From contig NZ_CP031013.1 of the NCBI RefSeq assembly GCF_003711205.1, forward strand, positions 558,001 through 622,000: 64,000 bases of DNA. Direction: 5' to 3'. This DNA is from Polaromonas sp. SP1. Its GTDB lineage: Bacteria > Pseudomonadota > Gammaproteobacteria > Burkholderiales > Burkholderiaceae_C. Shown in pieces: positions 1-8,559 of this stretch; the stretch's first letter is position 1; each line of letters begins with the position of its first letter. The notes beneath the pieces were generated by a model. That model had not been told where the DNA came from. It saw only the letters and a program-made list of their open reading frames with translations, and did not search any database. A program made the position numbers and the translations under genes.

Positions 1-104
1 ATAAGAGGTCTCCTCCCCTGAATCTAGCATCGCCGGCGAGCTTGCGTTGGCCGGGCCCATGGCATCATTGGAGACGCTTTTTCAGCTCAAAGAGGACTTC
101 CGAC

Positions 105-902
105 ATGCCTTCCACGACTTACGAAACCATCGCAACCCGCACCGAAGGCCCTGAAGGCCGCAAAGTGGGCATCATCACCCTGAACCGGCCCAAGCAGCTC
201 AACGCCCTGAACGACCAGCTGATGGACGAACTGGGCCAGGCGCTCAAGGGTTTTGACGCCGATGCAAGCATCGGCTGCATGATCCTGACCGGCAGCGAAA
301 AGGCCTTTGCCGCCGGCGCCGACATCGGCGCGATGGCGACCTACACCTTTGCCGACGTCTACAACCAGGACTACATCACCCGCAATTGGGAACAGATCCG
401 CAGCGTGCGCAAGCCGGTGATCGCGGCCGTCAGCGGTTTTGCCCTGGGCGGCGGCTGCGAACTGGCGATGATGTGCGACTTCATCATCGCGGCCGACAAC
501 GCGAAGTTCGGCCAGCCCGAAATCAAGCTGGGCATCATCCCCGGCGCCGGCGGCACGCAGCGCCTGCCACGTGCCGTGGGCAAATCCAAAGCCATGGACA
601 TGGCCCTGACCGGCCGCATGATGGACGCCCAGGAAGCCGAGCGCTCGGGCCTGGTCAGCCGCGTGGTGCCGCTGGACAAACTCATGGACGAAGCCCTGGG
701 CGCCGCCCTGCTGATCTGCGGCTTCGGCCAGACCAGCGTCATGGCCGCCAAGGAAGCCGTCAACCGCGCCTTTGAAAGCAGCCTGAGCGACGGCGTGATG
801 TTTGAGCGGCGCCTGTTTCATTCGTTGTTTTCCACCGACGATCAGAAAGAAGGCATGGACGCCTTCGTCAACAAACGGAAACCGGTGTTTAAACACCGCT
901 AA
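105..902 (+). CDS. Enoyl-CoA hydratase (crotonase family)
   Basis: Hydrates trans-2-enoyl-CoA to 3-hydroxyacyl-CoA in fatty-acid beta-oxidation (EC 4.2.1.17 type). The 265-residue protein has the usual length of single-domain crotonases. The oxyanion-hole region [10 protein letters not shown] carries a Glu at about residue 119, and FGQPEIKLG carries a second at about 139. These are the two catalytic acids of true enoyl-CoA hydratases, so this is probably a hydratase rather than an isomerase. The open frame runs upstream to base 42, but ATG 105 is chosen because AAAGAGGA lies just before it and homologues start near this point. A GC-rich repeat follows the stop. Substrate chain length cannot be judged from sequence. 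Confidence 0.93.
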   Translation: MPSTTYETIATRTEGPEGRKVGIITLNRPKQLNALNDQLMDELGQALKGFDADASIGCMILTGSEKAFAAGADIGAMATYTFADVYNQDYITRNWEQIRSVRKPVIAAVSGFALGGGCELAMMCDFIIAADNAKFGQPEIKLGIIPGAGGTQRLPRAVGKSKAMDMALTGRMMDAQEAERSGLVSRVVPLDKLMDEALGAALLICGFGQTSVMAAKEAVNRAFESSLSDGVMFERRLFHSLFSTDDQKEGMDAFVNKRKPVFKHR

Positions 903-909
903 ACATGGA

Positions 910-1003
910 GCCCCCACGGTCGCTCACTTCGTGTAGCTTCCTGCCCCCCGAGGGGGCCGCCCGCCCTCCGGCCCGGCGAAGCCGGTTCCGGGGCTCATGC
1001 TGG
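910..1003 (+). repeat. GC-rich intergenic repeat, copy A
   Basis: Starts with CCCCCACG eight bases after the stop codon of the hydratase gene. It contains CACTTCGTGT and the palindrome GCCCCCCGAGGGGGC, then a hairpin-like GGCCCGGCGAAGCCGG. Related copies lie at 22382-22451, 25999-26091 and 47603-47683. Copies A and C match over about 90 bases. The hairpins suggest a 3'-end or terminator-like role, but there is no T-run. Confidence 0.8.
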
Positions 1004-1022
1004 TTTTAGGTAGCCCCCGGCG

Positions 1023-1052
1023 TTGCGGCATGCCTGAAGTTTTGGCTATAAT
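1023..1052 (+). promoter_or_regulatory. Promoter of the tRNA-Met gene
   Basis: A perfect -10 hexamer TATAAT at 1047-1052 is preceded at 18 bases by a weak -35 TTGCGG (1023-1028). The predicted start falls a few bases before the mature tRNA 5' end at 1064. Confidence 0.65.
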
Positions 1053-1063
1053 CGTCGGCTGTC

Positions 1064-1140
1064 GGTCGTATAGCTCAGTTGGTTAGAGCGCAGCATTCAT
1101 AATGCTGATGTCGGTGGTTCAAGTCCACCTACGACCACCA
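1064..1140 (+). tRNA. tRNA-Met (CAT anticodon), elongator type
   Basis: The cloverleaf folds fully: acceptor GGTCGTA with TACGACC, D stem GCTC/GAGC, anticodon stem CAGCA/TGCTG around loop TTCATAA (anticodon CAT), and T stem GGTGG/CCACC around TTCAAGT. The 3' CCA is encoded. The paired G1-C72 end argues against an initiator tRNA. The CAT anticodon alone cannot exclude an Ile2 tRNA, but the overall sequence looks like elongator Met. Confidence 0.95.
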
Positions 1141-1150
1141 AAAATACTTT

Positions 1151-1185
1151 CAAAGCCCCAGAGGGTCCCCTCCCCTGGGGCTTTG
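1151..1185 (+). terminator. Terminator after tRNA-Met
   Basis: A 10-bp perfect stem, CAAAGCCCCA with TGGGGCTTTG, closes a 15-base loop and is followed by a loosely T-rich stretch. It lies 10 bases after the tRNA. Confidence 0.7.
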
Positions 1186-1289
1186 TTCATTGTGTTTTGG
1201 GTTTTCCGGGTCCGTTTAGGGCATTTTGTGGCGCGCTTTCGCCATTCTTTGCTATCCTTTTGATATTCAACAGCCTCTGGACACATACC

Positions 1290-1757
1290 ATGAACCGCTG
1301 CAACTCCCGCCTCCACACCCTCCTGCTGGCACTGGCCGCCAGCGCCGGCCTGCTGGGCCTGCCCGCACTGGCGCAGACCGACCCGGCCGAACCCGTCAAG
1401 CCCAATATCCGCCAGTTCCCCGCCAAAGCGATCCGCGGTGAAATGGTGGTGCTGGCGCCGCCGGTGATCTCGATGGACGGCAAGCAGGACCGCCTCTCGG
1501 TCGGTGCGCGCATCCGCGACGTCAACAACAATTTTGTGCTGTCCGGCCCGTTTCTGAACCAGAAACTGGTGGTGAACTACGTGCGCAACCCCAACGGCCT
1601 GATCCAGGAAGTCTGGATCCTCAATGCCGAGGAAGCCAAGGAAAAGCGTGCCGGCAACAAGGACACGCTGTTCAACTTCGTCACCGACTCCTCCACCAAG
1701 GCGCCGGCGGACAACGGCAAGACGCCGTACCACCAGCTGCCGGCCTACAAGCAGTAG
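1290..1757 (+). CDS. Small secreted protein of unknown function
   Basis: The 155-residue protein has a clear Sec signal peptide: Arg near the N-terminus, a Leu/Ala-rich core and a likely AxA cleavage after PALAQ near residue 29. The mature part has no motif I can name. It contains a conserved-looking stretch (KAIRGEMVVLAPP, then SVGARIRDVNNNFVLSG) and predicted beta structure. ATG 1290 is chosen because it puts the signal peptide at the N-terminus; the frame itself opens at 1197. It sits alone between the tRNA terminator and miaB. Probably periplasmic; function unknown. Confidence 0.75.
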   Translation: MNRCNSRLHTLLLALAASAGLLGLPALAQTDPAEPVKPNIRQFPAKAIRGEMVVLAPPVISMDGKQDRLSVGARIRDVNNNFVLSGPFLNQKLVVNYVRNPNGLIQEVWILNAEEAKEKRAGNKDTLFNFVTDSSTKAPADNGKTPYHQLPAYKQ

Positions 1758-1800
1758 TCTGCGCCGCCCTGGCCTGCAAGCGCAGCTCAGGCATGAAATC

Positions 1801-1851
1801 AGCCCCCAGCCCTTTAAGCGCCTTGGCTGATAGCTCCTAAATTCATAGCAG
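1801..1851 (-). repeat. AT-core intergenic repeat, family 1 copy
   Basis: On the reverse strand it reads TCTGCTATGAATTTAGGAG followed by CTATCAGCC and an AAGGGCTGGGGGCT segment. This matches the shared pattern of a TTGCTAT...ATAGCTA head and a GGGCTGGAGGCC-like tail about 20 bases further on. It lies in the 157-base gap before miaB. Confidence 0.7.
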
Positions 1852-1914
1852 ACCGGCTTCCACCCCACCGCCGCTGCCGCCCCCTCCCAATACCCAGCCC
1901 CACCGACCGCCATC

Positions 1915-3258
1915 ATGAGCAAAAAAGTCTTTATCAAAACCTTCGGCTGCCAGATGAACGAGTACGACTCGGACAAGATGTCCGACGTGCTGCATGCCGC
2001 CGAGGGCTACGAGCCGACGCAGGACATGGAACAGGCCGACCTGATCCTCTTCAACACCTGCTCGGTGCGTGAAAAAGCGCAGGAAAAAGTCTTCAGCGAC
2101 CTGGGCCGCGTCAAGCACCTGAAGGAAAAAGGCGTGCTGATCGGCGTGGGCGGCTGCGTGGCCAGCCAGGAAGGCGCGGCCATCATCCAGCGCGCGCCCT
2201 ACGTCGATGTGGTGTTCGGCCCGCAGACCCTGCACCGCCTGCCGCAAATGCTGGCCAGCCGCGCCCGCCTGGGCAAGCCGCAGGTCGACATCAGCTTTCC
2301 CGAGATCGAAAAGTTCGACCACCTGCCGCCGGCGCGGGTCGAGGGCGCCAGCGCCTTTGTGAGCATCATGGAAGGCTGCTCCAAGTACTGCAGCTACTGC
2401 GTGGTGCCCTACACCCGCGGCGAAGAGGTCTCGCGGCCCTTTGAAGACGTGCTGGTCGAAGTCGCCGGCCTGGCCGACCAGGGCGTGAAGGAAGTGACGC
2501 TGCTGGGCCAGAACGTCAACGCCTACCGCGGGCCCATGGGTGATACAGCCGAGATCGCCGACTTCGCGACGCTGCTCGAATACGTCTCCGACATCCCCGG
2601 CATCGAGCGCATCCGCTACATCACCAGCCACCCCAACGAATTCACGCAGCGCCTGATCGACGCCTACGCCAAGCTGCCCAAGCTGGTGAACCACCTGCAC
2701 CTGCCGGTGCAGCACGGCTCCGACCGCATCCTGATGGCGATGAAGCGCGGCTACACCGCCATGGAATACAAGAGCACCATCCGCAAGCTGCGCGCCATCC
2801 GGCCCGACCTGGCCATGAGCAGCGATTTCATCGTCGGCTTTCCGGGCGAAACCGAAGACGACTTCGGCAAGATGATGAAGCTGATCGACGAGATCGGCTA
2901 CGACACCTCTTTCAGCTTTATCTACAGCCCGCGCCCCGGCACACCGGCCGCCGCGCTGCAGGACGACACACCGCACGAGGTCAAGCTCAAGCGCCTGCAA
3001 CACCTGCAAGCCGCGATTGACGACAACGTGCGCGCCATCAGCGCCAGCCGCCAGGGCACGGTGCAGCGCATCCTGGTCGAAGGCGCTTCGCGCAAGGACC
3101 CGACCGAGCTCATGGGCCGCACCGAATGCAACCGCGTGGTCAACTTCAAGGGCCAGCCGCGCCTGATCGGCCAGATGCTGGACATCACCATCACCCAGGC
3201 CACGCAGCGCTCGCTGCGCGGTGAAGTCCTCACGCGGGACGTCGCTGTGGCGGCCTGA
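1915..3258 (+). CDS. miaB: tRNA-2-methylthio-N6-dimethylallyladenosine synthase MiaB
   Basis: A radical-SAM methylthiotransferase that adds the 2-methylthio group to i6A37 of tRNAs reading UNN codons. The 447-residue protein has family length. The N-terminal domain carries its three cluster Cys at residues 12, 49 and about 81. The radical-SAM motif CSKYCSYC places Cys at 155, 159 and 162. A TRAM-type RNA-binding domain occupies about the last 70 residues. It is transcribed in the same direction as the following sensor kinase, 33 bases away; no functional link is known to me. Confidence 0.97.
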   Translation: MSKKVFIKTFGCQMNEYDSDKMSDVLHAAEGYEPTQDMEQADLILFNTCSVREKAQEKVFSDLGRVKHLKEKGVLIGVGGCVASQEGAAIIQRAPYVDVVFGPQTLHRLPQMLASRARLGKPQVDISFPEIEKFDHLPPARVEGASAFVSIMEGCSKYCSYCVVPYTRGEEVSRPFEDVLVEVAGLADQGVKEVTLLGQNVNAYRGPMGDTAEIADFATLLEYVSDIPGIERIRYITSHPNEFTQRLIDAYAKLPKLVNHLHLPVQHGSDRILMAMKRGYTAMEYKSTIRKLRAIRPDLAMSSDFIVGFPGETEDDFGKMMKLIDEIGYDTSFSFIYSPRPGTPAAALQDDTPHEVKLKRLQHLQAAIDDNVRAISASRQGTVQRILVEGASRKDPTELMGRTECNRVVNFKGQPRLIGQMLDITITQATQRSLRGEVLTRDVAVAA

Positions 3259-3291
3259 CGCACCGGCGCGCTGCTGACGCACCCCACGCGC

Positions 3292-4713
3292 ATGCTTCAG
3301 AGATTCTCGTTCCGCCAGCTGCTGGTCATCGCCTTCCTGCTGATCGCAGCGCTGCTGGGCGCCGCCTCGCTGCGCGCCCTGTTCACCCTGGAAGACCTCA
3401 CCCAGCAAAGCCGCAGCAATGCCGCGCAGGCGCTGGAGCTCAGCGGCGCGGCGCAGTCGCTGAGCGAACGCAGCGTCTCGATGGAGCGCACCTCGCGCCA
3501 GTCGGTTGTGCTGGACGACCGGGTGCTCAGGGAGCGCTTCAATGAGGAAGTGCGTGAAGCCACCCAAATCCTGGACGGCCTGGCCCGCGAAAACATCCCG
3601 GCGGCAAGGGCCCGGCAGTGGCGCGCCCACCTGCAGGCCATGGCCGGCCTGCTGACCGGCCCGCCCGACACCGCACTGGACCGCGAACGCCAGCTCGCGC
3701 AGGAGTTTCGCGAACTGGAGAGCATTAACGCCGCGATTGCGGTGCAGGTGCAGCAGGCCATCCAGCAGCGTAATAAATCGCTGGAAGGCAAGCTCGAAGC
3801 CAGCCGCCAGCAGCTGGCGCAGCAAGTGACCTGGGCCATCGTGCTGGCCGTGGCCATGGCGCTGGCCTTCGGCATCTGGTTCACACTGCCGCTCAAACGC
3901 CTGGAAAACGCCATCGTCGGCCTGGGCGAAAACCGGCTCGACAAAGTCATCGCCATCCAGGGGCCGGCCGACCTGGCGCTGGTCGGCCAGCGGCTGAACT
4001 GGCTGCGCCTGCGGCTGGTGGAGCTCGACGCCGACAAGTCGCGCTTTCTGCGCCACATCTCGCACGAGCTCAAGACGCCGCTGGCCTCGCTGCGCGAAGG
4101 CGTGTCGCTGCTGGAAGACGGCGTGGCCGGCACGCTGACCAGCGACCAGCGCGAGATCGCGCAAATCCTCAAACACAACACCGGCGTGCTGCAGGGCCAG
4201 ATCGAAGACCTGCTGCGCTTTAACACCGCGGCTTTTGAGGCACGCCAGTTGCGCCGCCAGGGCGTCGATCTGCTGCAGGTGCTGGAAGAGCAGGTCTACG
4301 CCCAGCGCCTGCAGTGGCGGGCCAAAGAGCTGTCCGTCACCGTCGTCGGCGAGCCGCTGGTGATGGAAATCGACGCCGAAAAAATCGGCACGGCGCTGGC
4401 TAATTTGCTGTCCAACGCGATCCGCTACTCGCCGGCCAAAGGCCTGATCCGCCTGGAACTCAGCCACCAGCAGGGCTTTGCCCGCATCGACATCCATGAC
4501 CAGGGCGTGGGTGTGGCCGAAGGCGACCGCGAGCGGATCTTCGAGCCGTTTTACCGCGGCGAGCGCCAGCCCACCGACGTGGTGCGCGGCAGCGGGATCG
4601 GCCTGTCCATCGTCCATGAATACATTGCCGCGCACGGCGGAAGCATCTCCCTGATGCCGGACCAGCCTGGTGCACACTTCAGAATAGAGCTACCCCATGC
4701 TTCCAAGTACTGA
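3292..4713 (+). CDS. glrK: Sensor histidine kinase, GlrK/QseE type
   Basis: Inner-membrane kinase of 473 residues. TM1 (about 8-28) and TM2 (about 181-199) flank a helical periplasmic domain. A HAMP-like linker follows, then the H-box FLRHISHELKTP with phospho-acceptor His258. The ATPase domain shows NLLSNAIRYSP (N box), DQGVGV and GSGIGLSIV (G boxes). Identification as GlrK rests on the operon order kinase-lipoprotein-sigma54 activator, which matches glrK-qseG-glrR of enterobacteria. The 3' end overlaps the lipoprotein gene by 17 bases, implying coupled translation. The signal sensed is unknown here; in enterobacteria this system responds to envelope stress and host cues. Confidence 0.87.
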   Translation: MLQRFSFRQLLVIAFLLIAALLGAASLRALFTLEDLTQQSRSNAAQALELSGAAQSLSERSVSMERTSRQSVVLDDRVLRERFNEEVREATQILDGLARENIPAARARQWRAHLQAMAGLLTGPPDTALDRERQLAQEFRELESINAAIAVQVQQAIQQRNKSLEGKLEASRQQLAQQVTWAIVLAVAMALAFGIWFTLPLKRLENAIVGLGENRLDKVIAIQGPADLALVGQRLNWLRLRLVELDADKSRFLRHISHELKTPLASLREGVSLLEDGVAGTLTSDQREIAQILKHNTGVLQGQIEDLLRFNTAAFEARQLRRQGVDLLQVLEEQVYAQRLQWRAKELSVTVVGEPLVMEIDAEKIGTALANLLSNAIRYSPAKGLIRLELSHQQGFARIDIHDQGVGVAEGDRERIFEPFYRGERQPTDVVRGSGIGLSIVHEYIAAHGGSISLMPDQPGAHFRIELPHASKY

Positions 4714-5347
4714 TTTTTCCCTTCGGCCATTGGCGGCCCTGGCCACGGCGGCCTTGCTGGCCGCATGCGGCAGCGGCCCGGCCCCCGATCACGCCGCTGA
4801 CGCCGCTGCGGCCGCCCAGGCGGCGCGTGCCGCAGCCGCTGCCGCCGCCGAGGCCGCGCGGGCCAGCGCCAGCCAGCCCGCCCCCTTGCCCGAGGCCGTG
4901 GTATTCACCAGCGGCATGACGCTGCGCATGCTGGCTTATGCCGAGCGCGTGCGCGTGATGCCGCCGGCCGACCTCACGCAGGAAGCCGCCCGGCTGGGCG
5001 ACGCCGCCAGCCCCGAGGCCCAGGTCCAGCTGTCGCTGGTGCTGAGCCAGTTGCGCCAGTTACCCGAATTGATACGTGCCCAGGAACTGCTGGCCCGCGT
5101 GCTGGGCAATGCCGAGGCGCAGCCGCTGCACCCGCTGGCCCGGCTGCTGGCATCGCGCTATGCCGAGCAGCGCCGCCTTGAAGAACAACTCGACAAACAA
5201 AACCAGCAGTTGCGTGACGTGCAGCGCCGGCTGGACCAGACCAACGAGCGGCTGGAAGCCCTCAAGGCGATTGAACGCAGCCTGACAAGCCGACCACCCG
5301 CCGCCCCGGCCTCGGCGCCTTCAGTTCGAAACCGCCCCGCGCCATGA
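4697..5347 (+). CDS. qseG: QseG-like lipoprotein
   Basis: A 216-residue protein with a lipoprotein signal, LLAAC, whose lipidated Cys is residue 24. An Ala-rich low-complexity stretch follows (about 30-60). The C-terminal half is helical, ending in a coiled coil (about 150-195: EEQLDKQNQQLRDVQRRLD) and a Pro/Ala tail. In enterobacteria QseG is an outer-membrane lipoprotein that binds the kinase periplasmic domain; position between kinase and regulator is the main support here. It overlaps glrR by four bases (ATGA). Sequence similarity to enterobacterial QseG is probably low, so the name is positional. Confidence 0.72.
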   Translation: MLPSTDFSLRPLAALATAALLAACGSGPAPDHAADAAAAAQAARAAAAAAAEAARASASQPAPLPEAVVFTSGMTLRMLAYAERVRVMPPADLTQEAARLGDAASPEAQVQLSLVLSQLRQLPELIRAQELLARVLGNAEAQPLHPLARLLASRYAEQRRLEEQLDKQNQQLRDVQRRLDQTNERLEALKAIERSLTSRPPAAPASAPSVRNRPAP

Positions 5348-6708
5348 ACGATATCGCCAGCGTCATATCGCCGCACCTGCTCGTTGTCGATGACGATGCG
5401 GACATGCTGCGCCTGCTCACCATGCGGCTCACCGCGGCGGGCTACCGTGTCACGGCGGTCACCTCGGCTGAAGCAGCACTGACGCAGATTCACATCGAGC
5501 GGCCGCAACTGGTGCTCAGCGATGTGCAACTGCCGGGACGCGACGGCCTGGCGCTCTTTGACGACATCCGCCAGCAACACCCTTCGCTGCCGGTGATTTT
5601 GCTGACCGCGCACGGCACCATTCCCGACGCGGTGGAGGCCACCGAGCGCGGTGTGTTCACCTACCTCACCAAGCCGTTTGACGGCAAGGGGCTGCTCGAC
5701 AAGATCGCCCAGGCGCTGGCGCTGAGCGCGCCCGCCAACCCGGCCAAACGCGGCAGCCCCGAAGCCTGGCAAAACCAGATCATCAGCCGCTCCAGCCGCA
5801 TGGCCGAGGCGCTGGCCGAGGCGCGCATGGTGGCGCAATCCGACGCCAGCGTGCTGCTGCGCGGCGAAAGCGGCACCGGCAAGGAGCTGCTGGCCCAGGC
5901 CATCCACCAGGCCGGCGCGCGGGCCAGCAAACCGTTTATCGCCGTGAACTGCGGCGCGATTCCCGAAGCCCTGCTCGAGTCCGAGCTGTTCGGCCACGTC
6001 AAGGGCGCCTTCACCGACGCCGTGGCCAACCACAAGGGCCTGTTCCAGGCGGCCGACGGCGGCACCTTGCTGCTCGACGAGATCGGTGACATGCCGCCCG
6101 CGCTGCAGGTCAAGCTGCTGCGCGTGCTGCAAGAGCGCGTGGTGCGGCCGCTGGGCTCCAGCCAGTCGATCCCGGTAGATGTGCGCATCATCTCGGCCAC
6201 GCACCGCGACCTGGATGCGGCCATGGCCGAGGGCCAGTTCCGCGCCGATTTGTATTACCGGCTCAATGTGGTCACCTTGACCTTGCCGCCGCTGTCGGAG
6301 CGCCGCGAAGACATTCCGCTGCTGGCCAACCACTTCCTCCTGAAGCTGGCGGCCAAATACGACAAGCGCCTGAGCGGCTTCGCGCCCGAAGCCCTCAAGG
6401 CCCTGACCACCGCGGCCTGGCCGGGCAATGTGCGCCAGCTCTACAACGTGGTGGAGCAGGTCTGCGCGCTGTCGACCACGCCGCTGGTGCCGCTGGCACT
6501 GGTGCAGCGCGCGCTGCGCTCGCCGAGCGTGCAGGTGCTCACTTTTGCCGAGGCCAAGCAGCACTTTGAGCGCGACTACCTGGTGGGCTTGCTCAAATTG
6601 ACGGACGGCAATGTGGCCGACGCAGCCCGGCTGGCCGACCGCAACCGGACCGAGTTCTACCGGCTGATGCAAAAGCACGGGCTGACGCCGGGCCACTTCA
6701 AGGCTTAG
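5344..6708 (+). CDS. glrR: Sigma-54-dependent response regulator, GlrR/QseF type
   Basis: An NtrC-family activator of 454 residues. The receiver domain has the acidic pair in VVDDDAD, phospho-acceptor Asp60 ([10 protein letters not shown]) and Lys110 (YLTKPFD). The AAA+ domain has Walker A GESGTGK (174-180) and Walker [10 protein letters not shown]. The C-terminus is a Fis-type helix-turn-helix (about 420-450). The sigma-54-contacting loop reads GAFTDA (221-226) instead of the usual GAFTGA. It is the last gene of the glrK-qseG-glrR operon. GlrR-like sites and a sigma-54 promoter start about 35 bases beyond its stop, pointing to direct control of opgGH. Confidence 0.9.
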   Translation: MNDIASVISPHLLVVDDDADMLRLLTMRLTAAGYRVTAVTSAEAALTQIHIERPQLVLSDVQLPGRDGLALFDDIRQQHPSLPVILLTAHGTIPDAVEATERGVFTYLTKPFDGKGLLDKIAQALALSAPANPAKRGSPEAWQNQIISRSSRMAEALAEARMVAQSDASVLLRGESGTGKELLAQAIHQAGARASKPFIAVNCGAIPEALLESELFGHVKGAFTDAVANHKGLFQAADGGTLLLDEIGDMPPALQVKLLRVLQERVVRPLGSSQSIPVDVRIISATHRDLDAAMAEGQFRADLYYRLNVVTLTLPPLSERREDIPLLANHFLLKLAAKYDKRLSGFAPEALKALTTAAWPGNVRQLYNVVEQVCALSTTPLVPLALVQRALRSPSVQVLTFAEAKQHFERDYLVGLLKLTDGNVADAARLADRNRTEFYRLMQKHGLTPGHFKA

Positions 6709-6743
6709 GCTTGTCCTGAGTTTGTCGCCATGCCGCCGGTGAT

Positions 6744-6761
6744 CGTCGCTGTCTGGCGACA
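6744..6761 (+). promoter_or_regulatory. Putative GlrR binding site 1 (upstream activator)
   Basis: Reads CGTC-N10-GACA, one mismatch from the TGTC-N10-GACA sequence reported for GlrR at enterobacterial glmY. It is 16/18 identical to site 2 at 6811-6828. Its centre lies about 195 bases before the predicted sigma-54 start. Confidence 0.6.
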
Positions 6762-6765
6762 GGTT

Positions 6766-6778
6766 TAAGCTGTTGATT
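6766..6778 (+). promoter_or_regulatory. Putative IHF site 1
   Basis: TAAGCTGTTGATT matches the reverse form of the IHF consensus WATCAANNNNTTR at every defined position. It is part of an 18-base sequence repeated at 6890-6907 with two differences. Confidence 0.5.
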
Positions 6779-6810
6779 TAAAAAGGTTTAATTACTTCAC
6801 CCCCAGAAGT

Positions 6811-6828
6811 TGTCGCTCACTGGCGACA
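6811..6828 (+). promoter_or_regulatory. Putative GlrR binding site 2 (upstream activator)
   Basis: An exact TGTC-N10-GACA palindrome, centred about 128 bases before the predicted transcription start, a normal distance for a sigma-54 activator. Confidence 0.68.
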
Positions 6829-6889
6829 AAAACAGCGGTTCTGGGCACCTTTCGGCCTGATTACATTTTGTGATGTCAGGTATCACTCG

Positions 6890-6902
6890 TAAGCCATTGA
6901 TT
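6890..6902 (+). promoter_or_regulatory. Putative IHF site 2
   Basis: TAAGCCATTGATT matches the IHF consensus fully in reverse orientation. It lies between GlrR site 2 and the -24/-12 promoter, where a DNA bend would bring the activator to the polymerase. Confidence 0.58.
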
Positions 6903-6921
6903 TAAAACAATTTTTTGAAGC

Positions 6922-6937
6922 TGGCACAGGGTTTGCC
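6922..6937 (+). promoter_or_regulatory. Sigma-54 (-24/-12) promoter of opgGH
   Basis: TGGCACAGGGTTTGCC has the invariant GG and GC exactly 10 bases apart and matches TGGCAC-N5-TTGC. Transcription should start near base 6948. Confidence 0.75.
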
Positions 6938-6948
6938 CTAGTCATGGC

Positions 6949-8559
6949 ATGCCAGCTTTTTTCCTGTCTTTTTTTGATAGCTCCGGCGGCCCGAAACGCC
7001 GCGGCGGCTTTGGGCTGCAGGCCCGGATGGCGGCCTGCGCCAGCCTGGCGGTATTGACCCTGGCGGCAGGCCAGGCCCATGCCTTTGACCTCGACGATGT
7101 GGCCGCCATCGCGCGCCAGCGCTCGCAAGCGCCCTGGCGCGAAGCCTCCCACGCCGTGCCCACCGAGCTGGCAAAGATGGAGTACGACGACTACCGCGAC
7201 ATCCGTTTCAATGCCGCCAGCACGCTGTGGCGCGCCGACAAACTCCCCTTTGAGGCGAACTTTTTCCACGTCGGCCGGCACGGTGATTCGGTGCGCATTC
7301 ACGAAATCACGACAAGCGGCGTGAAGCGCCTGCCCTACGACCCTGCCACCTTCAATTTCGGTAAAAACAAGCTGTCGCCCGAAACCTGGGGCGACCTGGG
7401 CCACGGCGGCGTGCGCTTTTTCAGCAACCTCAACTCGCCCACCTACAAGGACGAGCTGGTCGTGTTCACCGGCGCGACCTACTTCCGGGCGCTGGGCGCC
7501 GGCCAACGCTACGGCCTCTCGGCACGCGGCCTGGCGGTCGACACCGCGGGCGGCGCCGGCGGCGCGAAGGAAGAATTTCCCCGCTTCACGGATTTCTGGC
7601 TGCAAAAGCCCACGGGTGAAAGCCAGCAGCTGACGCTGTATGCGGTGATGGACTCTGAGCGCATGACGGGCGCCTACCGCTTTGACGTCCAGGCGGGCGA
7701 GCAAACCACCACGAATGTGCAGGCGCGCATCTTCATGCGCCCGGCCGCCACGTCCGGCAACAGCGCGCCCATCACCTCGCTGGGCATCGCGCCGCTGACC
7801 AGCATGTTTTTCTTTGGCGAAAACCAGCCCCGGCCTGGCGACTTTCGCCCCGAGGTGCACGACTCCGACGGCCTGATGATGGCCACCGGCGACGGTGAAT
7901 GGCTGTGGCGCCCGCTGCAAAACCCGTCGTCGCCGCTGGTGACTTCTTTTGCGATGAAGTCGCTCAAGGGCTTTGGCCTGATGCAGCGCGACCGCGCCTT
8001 TGCCAACTACGAAGACACCGAGGCCCGCTACGAGATGCGGCCCAGCGCCTGGGTGACGCCCGTGGGCGACTGGGGCGCCGGCCGGGTCGAGCTGTTTCAA
8101 TTTGCCACGCCCGATGAGACGCACGACAACGTCGCGGCTTACTGGGTGCCTGAAAAACTGCCGGCCCCGGGCCAATCGCTGGACATCGCCTGGCAGATCA
8201 GCTGGCAGGGCAAGAACCAGCAGCTGCCGCCCAACGGCTGGGTGACGCAGTCGCGCCGCGGCTTCGGCTACGCCAAGGCCGGCACCGACCTCAAGGACCA
8301 GGTCCAGTACGTCATCGACTTTGCCGGCCCGGCGCTGGACGCGCTGCCCGAAGACGCGAAGGTCGAAGCAATTTCCAGCGCCAATGCCAACGGCCGTGTG
8401 CTCGAAAGCCTGGCCTACAAAAACCCCGCCACCGGCGCCTGGCGCATGACGCTGCGCGTGCAGCGGCTGAACGCGGCCCAGCCTGTTGAGCTGCGCGCCT
8501 TCCTCAAACACGACAACCACACCGTAAGCGAAACATGGACCAACCTGATCACACCCTGA
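6949..8559 (+). CDS. opgG: Periplasmic glucan biosynthesis protein OpgG
   Basis: A periplasmic protein needed to build osmoregulated periplasmic glucans, acting with the glucosyltransferase OpgH. The sequence aligns through its length with the OpgG/OpgD family (YGLSARGLAVDTA, FPRFTDFW, LGIAPLTSMFFFGENQP, HDSDGLMMATGDGEWLWRPL). A signal peptide ends at AGQAHA. Start is uncertain: ATG 6949 sits at the predicted sigma-54 start and would be almost leaderless, and ATG 7027 starts right at the hydrophobic core with no positive charge. The region between resembles a repeat copy. OpgG is preferred over OpgD because opgH overlaps it by 25 bases. Confidence 0.9.
   Translation: MPAFFLSFFDSSGGPKRRGGFGLQARMAACASLAVLTLAAGQAHAFDLDDVAAIARQRSQAPWREASHAVPTELAKMEYDDYRDIRFNAASTLWRADKLPFEANFFHVGRHGDSVRIHEITTSGVKRLPYDPATFNFGKNKLSPETWGDLGHGGVRFFSNLNSPTYKDELVVFTGATYFRALGAGQRYGLSARGLAVDTAGGAGGAKEEFPRFTDFWLQKPTGESQQLTLYAVMDSERMTGAYRFDVQAGEQTTTNVQARIFMRPAATSGNSAPITSLGIAPLTSMFFFGENQPRPGDFRPEVHDSDGLMMATGDGEWLWRPLQNPSSPLVTSFAMKSLKGFGLMQRDRAFANYEDTEARYEMRPSAWVTPVGDWGAGRVELFQFATPDETHDNVAAYWVPEKLPAPGQSLDIAWQISWQGKNQQLPPNGWVTQSRRGFGYAKAGTDLKDQVQYVIDFAGPALDALPEDAKVEAISSANANGRVLESLAYKNPATGAWRMTLRVQRLNAAQPVELRAFLKHDNHTVSETWTNLITP
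6966..7024 (+). repeat. Degenerate family 1 repeat at the 5' end of opgG
   Basis: TTTTGATAGCTCC is followed some 35 bases later by TTGGGCTGCAGGCC, the same head and tail seen in the family 1 repeats. It lies between the sigma-54 promoter and the possible downstream start at 7027. Weaker match than the other copies. Confidence 0.4.

Noticed and set aside
1843-4677. A 944-codon open frame antisense to miaB and glrK
   Set aside because: Same GC-codon shadow effect; both genes on the forward strand have clear family motifs.
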